This document shows positions 1 to 4,769 of a stretch of DNA of 8,097 nt, in pieces. The notes below the pieces were generated by a model. That model worked only from the letters and a program-made list of their open reading frames with translations, was not told the origin of the DNA and did not search any database. The stretch comes from CAYOBW01 sp964402115 (GTDB lineage: Bacteria; Verrucomicrobiota; Kiritimatiellia; UBA8416; CAYOBW01). The stretch lies in the NCBI GenBank assembly GCA_964402115.1, contig CAYOBW010000317.1:1-8097 (forward strand), given 5' to 3'. Position 1 is the first letter of the stretch, and each line of letters begins with the position of its first letter. The position numbers and the translations under genes were made by a program.

Positions 1-1160
1 CGGCGCACGGCGCGCTGACGCTACGCGCGGACGGGAGCTTTACGTACACGCCGGCGGCAAACTACGCGGGCGGCGACAGCTTCACGTGGCGGGCGCACGA
101 CGGGCAGGCGGACAGCAACGTGGCGACGGTGACCCTCACCGTGCGGTCCGTGAACGACGCGCCGGTGGCGGCGGGCAGCGCGGCGGCGACGGACGAGGAC
201 ACGGCGCTGAACGGGGCCGTGGCGACGGCGACGGACGTCGAGGGCGACACGCTGGGCTATGCGCTGGTGAGCGGGCCGGCGCACGGCGCACTCACGCTGC
301 GGGCGGACGGGAGCTTCACGTACACGCCGGCCGCGAACTACGCAGGCGGCGACAGCTTCACGTGGCGGGCGCACGACGGGCAGGCGGACAGCAACGTGGC
401 GACGGTGACCCTCACCGTGCGGCCGGTGAACGACGCGCCCGCCTTCGGCGCCGCGCCGGCGGCGGCATTGGCCGGCAGTCCCTATGTCGGTCCGCTGAGT
501 ATCGTCGACGATCAGCCGGGCGGCTGGACCTTCGTCCTGCGCGTCGCGCCGTCCTGGCTGTTCCTGGACCCGACGACGGGTACCCTTTCCGGCACGCCGG
601 GATTGCAGGACGTGGGAACGCACGTGATCACCGTGTCGGTCACCGATGCCGGCGAGCTGACCACGGAAACTTCTTTCACGCTGACCGTACTGGCGCCGCC
701 GCCCCCGACGGCTCCGACGTTGCCTGCCCAACCGCCCGCGACGGTCTGGGTGGGAGGCTGGGGTTACTTCATCCGCGAGTATCACCTTGCGGGCTGGCTG
801 TGGCAGGCCTCGCTGCCGACCGACGAGCTGAGCGTGCCGTGGCCGACCGTTCTCGACGAGGGGCTGACGGCGGGCGCGGGCGCGGCCGGCGGACAGGGCG
901 GGTTGGTGATCGCGTGGGGCCACCGGGTCTTCCTGCGCAACCTGCCGGCTGAGACGCCGGACCTCGCGCCGGAGCAGATCCAGGTGTTCAGGCTCGCGGA
1001 GGACGGCCTGACGGTGGCGGACGCGGAACCGGTTGCGGGCGCAGTGGCCAGCGTGCGCTGGGAAGCCGGAACGCTGCAACTCACGTTCGACCCGAACCTG
1101 CCGCCGGGGCTCTACCGCGTGTGCCTGCCCGATGGCACGCAGTGGACCGTCCTCCTCTGA
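1..1160 (+). CDS. Secreted/surface tandem-repeat protein (cadherin-like/VCBS repeats plus putative-Ig domain), C-terminal part
   Basis: The reading frame is open from the left edge (first full codon at base 3) to TGA at 1158-1160, giving 385 visible residues; the N-terminus lies outside the window. Residues 1-53 and 93-145 are near-identical copies of a module with GPAHGALTLRADGSFTYTP, NYAGGDSFTW, SNVATVTLTV and VNDAP motifs. This is typical of the cadherin-like/VCBS 'tandem-95' repeats of large bacterial surface and secreted proteins. The period is 92 residues. Residues about 146-228 (PTTGTLSGTP, DVGTHVITVSVTD) resemble a putative-Ig He_PIG domain. A proline-rich linker (APPPPTAP) follows, then an unrecognised 140-residue C-terminal region rich in Trp (VGGWGYF, GWLWQAS). 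There is no LPXTG motif and no obvious PEP-CTERM tail. The family is mostly adhesive or structural in the cell envelope; the exact ligand cannot be inferred. The stop is followed within 15 bases by a terminator, so this gene ends its transcript. Confidence 0.85.
   Translation, partial: AHGALTLRADGSFTYTPAANYAGGDSFTWRAHDGQADSNVATVTLTVRSVNDAPVAAGSAAATDEDTALNGAVATATDVEGDTLGYALVSGPAHGALTLRADGSFTYTPAANYAGGDSFTWRAHDGQADSNVATVTLTVRPVNDAPAFGAAPAAALAGSPYVGPLSIVDDQPGGWTFVLRVAPSWLFLDPTTGTLSGTPGLQDVGTHVITVSVTDAGELTTETSFTLTVLAPPPPTAPTLPAQPPATVWVGGWGYFIREYHLAGWLWQASLPTDELSVPWPTVLDEGLTAGAGAAGGQGGLVIAWGHRVFLRNLPAETPDLAPEQIQVFRLAEDGLTVADAEPVAGAVASVRWEAGTLQLTFDPNLPPGLYRVCLPDGTQWTVLL
3..441 (+). repeat. In-gene direct repeat, 276-bp period (two copies, second partial)
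   Basis: Bases 3-165 and 279-441 are direct repeats offset by exactly 276 bp (92 codons). Identity is very high, including an uninterrupted stretch of more than 70 bases ending at the TVR codons (about 71-146 against 347-422). The few differences are mostly synonymous third positions (for example TTT/TTC, GCA/GCG). The repeat encodes the cadherin-like modules of the surface protein. It probably continues upstream of the window, because copy 1 begins mid-module at base 3. Confidence 0.9.
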
Positions 1161-1174
1161 GCCTAGAAAGAGCA

Positions 1175-1213
1175 GTTCGGTCACGCTGCGCGTGGCCGAA
1201 CAGTTCTTGTTTT
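1175..1213 (+). terminator. Rho-independent terminator of the repeat protein gene
   Basis: GTTCGGTCACGC (1175-1186) pairs with GCGTGGCCGAAC (1190-1201) as a 12-bp stem with one G-T wobble and a TGC loop. It is followed by a T-rich tail (TTCTTGTTTT, 1204-1213). It lies 14 bases after the TGA of the upstream gene. The downstream transposase relic is convergent, so the site may also block read-through into that relic. Confidence 0.75.
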
Positions 1214-1226
1214 GGCTGCCGGCCCC

Positions 1227-1711
1227 CTACGGGGTGAACAGGAGCAGCGTTTGATTCCCCTCAACGACCGGGTGCAGGGGCTTTCCCAGCAGCCAAACCC
1301 GGAAGGCCACCGACAGAATGAGGGTCCAGATCGCCTCGGGACTCAACTGCTCCGCAAGCGAACGCAGACGGTTGAAAAACGTGCCGATGCGGCACAAGAC
1401 CATCTGCGCCTTGTCGGCCATTGCGGTGTTGGTCACCAGCACGATGCATTCATAGCAGGGCCCGTGATCGAGCACCTAAACGAAGTCGAACGCCGTGGAA
1501 GCGGGCAAGGCGGGCTGAGCGGGCGCACGGTCAGCCGGCCGACGCAGGAAGAGGCACCGTCGCGCCCGTGTCCAGCCCAGCAGCCGCAACTCGACTTCCG
1601 TGCCCTGCCAGCCGTCCCCTGCCTCGCTCCAGGCTCCGCCGTACGTTCCAACCGCTCGATGTGACCGCGCACCTTCGTGGTCTGCCGCAATTTGAACAGA
1701 TAGCCTTGCAC
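1227..1711 (-). pseudogene. Decayed IS1380-type DDE transposase (C-terminal relic)
   Basis: Read on the minus strand, the pieces carry motifs I associate with IS1380-like DDE transposases: YLFKLRQTTKVRGHIERLE (frame ending at 1711), then SEAGDGWQGTEVELRLLGWTRARRCLFLRRP in the next frame, then AFDFV. An in-frame TAG at 1476-1478 follows, and then VLDHGPCYECIVLVTNT in the same frame. The tail (FFNRLRSLAEQL, then a hydrophobic WTLILSVAFRVWLLGKPL) looks like the family C-terminus and stops at TAG 1227-1229. The frame changes near 1640-1650, so there is a frameshift. The TAG stands where the family usually has Glu, so a single GAG-to-TAG change would explain it. The stretch that should hold the third catalytic acidic residue (Y-x-R-x-x-x-E region) is absent between VLVT and the tail, which implies an internal deletion. 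The N-terminal catalytic part is missing beyond about 1715. It is not functional. Family assignment is from remembered motifs. Confidence 0.65.
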
Positions 1712-1723
1712 GCAACGTCATCG

Positions 1724-2152
1724 TTCATCGATCTGGATCCCACCGTCCTGTATCGGATCGCCGCGCTGCCCGACCAGATCGCCGCCACGCTCACGCCCGA
1801 TACCCTGTTGACCGACCCGCGGACCGGGCGGCAAACGCCGCTGAAGGACATGAGCACCCGTGAATGGGATCGCGCCCTGGACGCGCTGGAGGGCAACAAG
1901 GACCCGGACAAACCGAAGCCGGCGTCGGTGGACGTCACGTTCAAAAGCGCGACGCGAGAGGAGTATGCCGCCGACGCCCTGAAGGCTATGGAGTTGCTGG
2001 TCGGCAGAGTGGCGGACATCCGGGGACGAAAGGGACGGTTGACCGGCGACTCGAAGCAGAACGTGTTGGCGGCGATCGAGCGATTGCGCCGAACCGTGCT
2101 GAAATGGCCGGCCTGGGCGACGCCCACCACCAAGAAGAAACCCACGCGATGA
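1724..2152 (+). pseudogene. Unrecognised protein, 5'-truncated fragment beside the IS relic
   Basis: The frame is open to TGA at 2150-2152. From about 1724 it reads like real protein: FIDLDPTVLYRIAALPDQIAATL, then a charged helical stretch (SATREEYAADALKAMELLVGRV, QNVLAAIERLRRTVLKW) and a basic tail (TKKKPTR). Upstream of about 1720 the same frame is merely antisense to the transposase relic, so the 5' end appears to have been lost at that junction. There is no plausible start with a ribosome binding site; in-frame ATGs at 1850 (DMSTREW) and 1988 (AMELL) lack one. I recognise no family. A complete small gene starting at ATG 1850 is possible but less likely. Bases before 1724 belong to the transposase relic. 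Confidence 0.4.
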
Positions 2153-2190
2153 GAACATGAAAGAGGCCAACACGCTAAACTGAGGAAATC

Positions 2191-2257
2191 GAAGTCGCCG
2201 AACCAGAAAGTCCAGCCTGCCTCGTGCCCGCGGCGGGCACTCGGCGGCTGACTGTCG
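2191..2257. repeat. Intergenic inverted repeat with nested perfect hairpin
   Basis: GTGCCCGC (2224-2231) and GCGGGCAC (2233-2240) form a perfect 8-bp inverted repeat around one base (in practice 7 bp with a 3-base loop). Outside it GCCGA (2198-2202) pairs with TCGGC (2241-2245), AGTC (2194-2197) with GACT (2250-2253), and CGA (2191-2193) with TCG (2255-2257), leaving bulges on the right arm. No T-tract follows, so it is a poor terminator. It could be the eroded end of an element or a factor-dependent terminator for the fragment upstream. Confidence 0.45.
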
Positions 2258-2280
2258 TCGTTCACTCTGCAAGAGATTGA

Positions 2281-2308
2281 TTGACCCCCTGGCGATGTGT
2301 AGTAGTAT
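2281..2308 (+). promoter_or_regulatory. Sigma70-like promoter of the toxin-antitoxin pair
   Basis: TTGACC (2281-2286) is a near-consensus -35 box. TAGTAT (2303-2308), 16 bases further on, matches TATAAT at four positions. The boxes lie 30-58 bases before the antitoxin ATG, in the only visibly AT-rich stretch of the area. The overlapping short TA-rich sequence (AGTAGTATAGCTAT) may also hold the antitoxin's operator, since ribbon-helix-helix antitoxins usually repress their own promoter; that part is inference. Confidence 0.55.
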
Positions 2309-2338
2309 AGCTATCGTAATCCACATGGAGGTTGGCAG

Positions 2339-2572
2339 ATGAGAACAGTACAGATGACACTCGATGAGGATCTGGTCCAGACGGTAGACCGGGTTGTCAA
2401 GGATCTGCACACGACACGGTCGGCCTTTGCACGAGACGCGCTCCAACGCGCGATCGAGAGGATAAGGACGCAGAAACTGGAGGAGAAGCATCGCCAGGGG
2501 TACATCCGGAAGCCGGCTGGGGCCGGTGAGTTTGACGTCTGGGAACGCGAGCAGAAGTGGGGCGATGAATGA
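2339..2572 (+). CDS. Type II antitoxin, ribbon-helix-helix (CopG/MetJ-like) family
   Basis: A 77-residue protein whose N-terminus has the ribbon-helix-helix pattern: beta strand MRTVQMTLDEDLVQTV (residues 1-16), then two short helices (DRVVKDLHTTRSAFARDALQRAIERI, 17-42). The charged C-terminal half (about 43-77, GYIRKPAGAGEFDVWEREQKWGDE) would wrap around and neutralise the toxin. The start is ATG 2339, with a GGAGG ribosome binding site at 2327-2331 and 7-base spacing. It overlaps the toxin gene by 4 bases (ATGA, 2569-2572), the usual antitoxin-first order that couples translation. Dimeric antitoxins of this type normally bind their own promoter. The size, order and partner fit a MazEF/PemIK-type module with a CopG-like antitoxin. 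Confidence 0.85.
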   Translation: MRTVQMTLDEDLVQTVDRVVKDLHTTRSAFARDALQRAIERIRTQKLEEKHRQGYIRKPAGAGEFDVWEREQKWGDE

Positions 2573-2886
2573 GACGCGGCGATGTTCGCTGGTACAAGTT
2601 CGACCGGCCGGACAAGAGCCGCCCCGTCGTCATCCTGACACGCGATTCCATTATCCCCCACATCGGTGAGGTCACGGTGGCCCCGGTCACTTCCACGATT
2701 CGAGACATTCCGAGCGAGGTTTTGCTGGACCAGAGGGACGGTGTCGCCAAGGAGTGTGCGGTCAACTGCGACCACCTCCAGACAGTCGCAAAGGGCACGA
2801 TCGGTTCCCTACTCACCAGGCTCTCGATCGACCGCATGCGAGAAATCCGCGTCGCCGTCACCTTCGCACTGGCACTGAATGAATGA
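2569..2886 (+). CDS. MazF/PemK-family mRNA-cleaving toxin
   Basis: A 105-residue protein with MazF/PemK layout: MRRGDVRWYKFD at the N-terminus, SRPVVILTRD (residues 17-26), VTVAPVTSTIRDIPSEVLL (35-53), RDGVAKECAVNCDHLQTV (56-73) and a closing helix SIDRMREIRVAVTFAL. Aligned by eye with E. coli MazF, Arg18 matches the catalytic Arg29 and Thr41 matches Thr52, so it should be an active ribosome-independent endoribonuclease that cleaves single-stranded mRNA at short motifs. The length is normal for the family and the gene is intact. It starts on the ATG overlapping the antitoxin stop, with only a weak purine-rich ribosome site (GTGGGG), consistent with coupling to the antitoxin. An attC-like hairpin begins 5 bases after the stop, so the pair looks like an integron gene cassette. 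Composition is visibly less GC-rich than the flanking genes. Confidence 0.9.
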   Translation: MRRGDVRWYKFDRPDKSRPVVILTRDSIIPHIGEVTVAPVTSTIRDIPSEVLLDQRDGVAKECAVNCDHLQTVAKGTIGSLLTRLSIDRMREIRVAVTFALALNE

Positions 2887-2891
2887 ACCGG

Positions 2892-2953
2892 AGCCAACAA
2901 GAGGCCGGACGTTACGGCTCGAAGCTCGCCGAACGTCAGCCTCGACGTTGTGG
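2892..2953 (+). other. attC-like integron recombination site 1 (end of toxin-antitoxin cassette)
   Basis: The outer box AAC (2896-2898, in AGCCAAC) pairs with GTT (2947-2949, in GTTGTGG), with C2895-G2950 as a fourth pair. Unpaired spacers follow: AA (2899-2900) on the left and GAC (2944-2946) on the right. The inner stem is GAGGC (2901-2905) with GCCTC (2939-2943), then GACGTT (2908-2913) with AACGTC (2932-2937), then CGGC (2915-2918) with GCCG (2928-2931). CG/A bulges and an extrahelical A2914 interrupt it. This R box, unpaired spacer, L box with extrahelical bases and variable end is the fold of attC sites. The right core GTTGTGG departs from the GTTRRRY consensus, which lowers certainty. 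Confidence 0.6.
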
Positions 2954-3578
2954 TCATGAAGATGAGAAGATCCATAGGCATATGTTTGGTCTTGGCGACG
3001 GTAGCCGCGACAGCTGGGGACACCTACCCGCCTACATATCCGTCTGAGATCGTTGCAGCGCTTCGGCCAAACATCCCGGCGGGTTGGACGGTCAGGTCCG
3101 ATGCACGTGCCATCGTCATCAGTCGGGACGAGCAGATTATCCTTCTTAACCCGATCAACCTACCGCTAATGGAACTAAAGGACATCCTGCGTGACTTTGG
3201 TCAGAAGACCGACTATCTCATCATGCTTGTGTTCAAAGAGCGCATGGCAGACAAGCAGTATGCTGATCTGAAGGCAAAGCGCGCTGAGGCCATCAAGGAG
3301 ATTACGAACAATCCAAAGCTTGACGGCAAGACGAAGTACGGGATGCTCAATGACGAAGATGACAGGCACCCGCTGCCTACGTATTTCAACTCACGATTCA
3401 GCATCTACCTTCACCGCACGGATCCACCGCCGTTGGAGGTTCATCCGGAGTCGGCTGCCAATCAGCGAACCCAGGTTCTTCTGGCATTGTCGAAGATGAT
3501 GACGGAATACGACCACAACAATGGGCTGGTGCGCACTGGCGGCCCGCGAACGGCCCGCCAGTCCGCACAGCCCTGACG
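2948..3578 (+). mobile_element. Putative integron gene cassette carrying one secreted-protein gene
   Basis: The bounds are the predicted integrase cut points (after the G of GTT) in the two attC-like sites. The 9 bases at the left boundary (GTTGTGGTC, 2947-2955) are exactly the reverse complement of GACCACAAC (3511-3519), which opens the terminal hairpin. A cassette circle would bring these two together to complete one attC, which is the diagnostic property of a true cassette. It holds one gene in the direction expected, with almost no 5' untranslated region and no visible promoter of its own. No integrase is in the window. Confidence 0.55.
2956..3576 (+). CDS. Secreted or periplasmic protein of unknown function, cassette-borne
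   Basis: A 206-residue protein beginning MKMRRSIGICLVLATVAATAGD, a classical Sec signal peptide: basic start, hydrophobic core, Ala-rich cleavage region near residue 20. I chose ATG 2956 because it is the first ATG after the cassette boundary; GTG 2950 and ATG 2962 are alternatives, and none has a good ribosome site. The mature part has no family I recognise. It has a hydrophobic strand region (DYLIMLVFKE, about residues 86-95), a charged helical stretch (ADLKAKRAEAIKEITNN, 103-119), FNSRFSIYLHR near 144-154, and no cysteine after the signal peptide. The last 20 or so residues (HNNGLVRTGG to the end) are encoded by the attC-like hairpin itself, and the TGA sits in its right-hand spacer, so this tail is probably not functional sequence. 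Codon use is more mixed and less GC-rich than in the flanking genes. Confidence 0.7.
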   Translation: MKMRRSIGICLVLATVAATAGDTYPPTYPSEIVAALRPNIPAGWTVRSDARAIVISRDEQIILLNPINLPLMELKDILRDFGQKTDYLIMLVFKERMADKQYADLKAKRAEAIKEITNNPKLDGKTKYGMLNDEDDRHPLPTYFNSRFSIYLHRTDPPPLEVHPESAANQRTQVLLALSKMMTEYDHNNGLVRTGGPRTARQSAQP

Positions 3579-3584
3579 TTGACG
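3513..3584 (+). other. attC-like integron recombination site 2 (end of secreted-protein cassette)
   Basis: The left box CCACAAC (3513-3519) is followed by AAT spacer, then GGGCTG (3523-3528), which pairs with CAGCCC (3568-3573). TGCG (3530-3533) pairs with CGCA (3564-3567), and ACTGGCGG (3535-3542) pairs with CCGCCAGT (3555-3562). G3529 is extrahelical on the left arm, and a C-C mismatch (3534/3563) separates the last two stems. The right spacer TGAC (3574-3577) contains the gene's stop codon. The right core is GTTGACG (3578-3584). That makes about 18 paired inner positions with a bulge on the left arm, as in attC. AAC-GTT is the only outer pairing in the linear form, as expected when the bases after GTT come from the next cassette. 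Confidence 0.65.
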
Positions 3585-3601
3585 CCAACGGAGGAGAATC
3601 C

Positions 3602-3667
3602 GTGCCGGCGACACGGGAGATGCGCATTGAGACGGGCAGCCGTGTTCGGGTACTGTTTGCGTCGTGA
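3602..3667 (+). CDS. Possible 21-residue small ORF after attC site 2
   Basis: GTG 3602 to TGA 3665-3667 encodes MPATREMRIETGSRVRVLFAS. A strong GGAGGAG site (3590-3596) stands 5 bases before the GTG, which is the reason to list it. It would begin 24 bases after the recombination point of attC site 2, the position where a downstream cassette's gene would start. No matching end site (GGCGTCAAC) is visible later in the window. It may be the leftover 5' end of a lost cassette gene, or a chance frame. Confidence 0.25.
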   Translation: MPATREMRIETGSRVRVLFAS

Positions 3668-3755
3668 AAGCGCGCCTTCAGGGGGGTTTTAGCGGCGTGT
3701 GTCCGTGCCGCCTGAAAAGCGACTCGTTGTCAGTATATACGGAAGGAGGGGCGTT

Positions 3756-4769
3756 ATGGCCAACATCCCAGGCAAGCCGGTGAAGCCGCAGGTGCCGGCA
3801 CTCGAGCCCGCGGGGGTCTATCTGAACCCGGTCACGAAGCGTCGGGCGGAGGAGTTGCAGAGACTGGGGAATCGGTTGGAGTTCCTGGCGCGCAGGAACG
3901 TGGGGCTGCTGGGGAGTTCCTTCTTCCGAGTGTCCGGGCTGGGGGGGCGGTTGGCGATGCGGGCCGCGGGGGGTATGAGCGCTGGGGCGCGGATCCAGGC
4001 GCTGCCGCTGCATGCCAACAGAGGAGCGGACTTGGCGGATCAGTACCGCGACGAGCAAGGGGACGCGGAGCGGGCAGCCCGGCAAGCGGCGGCGCAGGAC
4101 GCGCAGCAGGAAGCAGCGGCGCGGGCGGCGAAGTGGAGGGGGTGGATGGACGCGGCGGCGGCGGCGGCCCTGTCGGCGTCCAATGCCTGGATCGACAGTG
4201 CGGGTATCGTGACAGGGCTGGTGAACGGTCCGACGCTGATGACGCCGCCGGGGGCGTTGCAGGGCTGGGGGAGCCTCGCGGATCCGATTGTGGAGGCCTT
4301 GTGCGCTGCGGGGATGCCGTGGAACGCGGCGCGGGTATTTGGGGATGGGGTGGAGACGGCGTGGCTGAACTGGTCCTGCGGGTGGGTGGTGTGGAAGACC
4401 GACGCCTTCCCGTCATTCGCGGTCGTGGTATCGCCGCTGGCGCCGCCGACACGAGCCAGACCTTTCCCCCTCAGCTCTGGCCATTCGTCGGGGATGGCCG
4501 GGCTGCAGGAGGGGCGCCTGGCAGAGACCCTGATCGGCGCGTTGCAGGAGTTGGCGACGTCGGTGGAAGCCAAGGGCGCGATTCGGGTGTGGTTTGCCCA
4601 GCGGTTTTGCCGTGCGTTCCGGCGGTGGCAGTGTGCGGCCCAAGTGCAGGGGGTGCTGGGGTGGGGGCCGGTTCCGTCGTTTGCTCCGCCACACTCGCCG
4701 TGCGGGCCGGTGGTCGGGGGGTGTGCGTGCGGGCTCGAGGTTCTACGGAACTCGCGACTGGTGCTGTGA
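3756..4769 (+). CDS. Uncharacterised 337-residue protein preceding a radical SAM gene
   Basis: The start is ATG 3756, because an excellent ribosome site (GGAAGGAGGGG, 3741-3751) lies 4-5 bases ahead; an in-frame GTG at 3699 has none. Visible layout: a Pro-rich N-terminus (about 1-25), a basic helical segment (residues 27-48), an Ala/Gln/Arg-rich probable coiled region (about 91-140), and a Trp-rich segment (NAWIDSAG, PWNAARVFGDGVETAWLNWSCGWVVWKTD, 143-216). A Pro-rich SPLAPPTRARPFPL (226-239) follows, and a C-terminal motif GPVPSFAPPHSPCGPVVGG (304-322). There is no signal peptide or clear membrane helix. I do not recognise the family. The ordered Pro/Gly motifs and Ala-rich segment remind me of phage virion proteins, but I cannot confirm that. 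Its stop overlaps the radical SAM start (GTGA), so the two are translationally coupled and probably work together, for example as substrate or partner and enzyme (inference). Gly codons are mostly GGG, unlike the neighbouring genes. Confidence 0.65.
   Translation: MANIPGKPVKPQVPALEPAGVYLNPVTKRRAEELQRLGNRLEFLARRNVGLLGSSFFRVSGLGGRLAMRAAGGMSAGARIQALPLHANRGADLADQYRDEQGDAERAARQAAAQDAQQEAAARAAKWRGWMDAAAAAALSASNAWIDSAGIVTGLVNGPTLMTPPGALQGWGSLADPIVEALCAAGMPWNAARVFGDGVETAWLNWSCGWVVWKTDAFPSFAVVVSPLAPPTRARPFPLSSGHSSGMAGLQEGRLAETLIGALQELATSVEAKGAIRVWFAQRFCRAFRRWQCAAQVQGVLGWGPVPSFAPPHSPCGPVVGGCACGLEVLRNSRLVL

Noticed and set aside
3..441. CRISPR array
   Set aside because: The repeats are 276 bp in period, lie in frame and encode protein modules; there are no short repeat-spacer units anywhere in the window.
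21..1184. A 387-codon minus-strand open frame opposite the repeat protein
   Set aside because: Arg/Gly-rich repetitive shadow of the cadherin-like repeats; the plus strand gives textbook domain motifs.
2167..2266. A third attC-like site after the truncated fragment
   Set aside because: There is a hairpin (2191-2257), but the AAC and GTT boxes are badly spaced, bulges fall on the wrong arm, and the GTTCACT core has no complementary partner.
3677..3716. Hairpin (TTCAGG...CCTGAA) as a rho-independent terminator
   Set aside because: The inner and outer stems compete for the same bases, and neither strand has a T-run after the stem.
3699..3755. Upstream GTG start (3699) for the 337-residue protein
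   Set aside because: No ribosome site precedes it, whereas ATG 3756 has a near-perfect one; the extra 19 residues overlap the putative cassette-end region.
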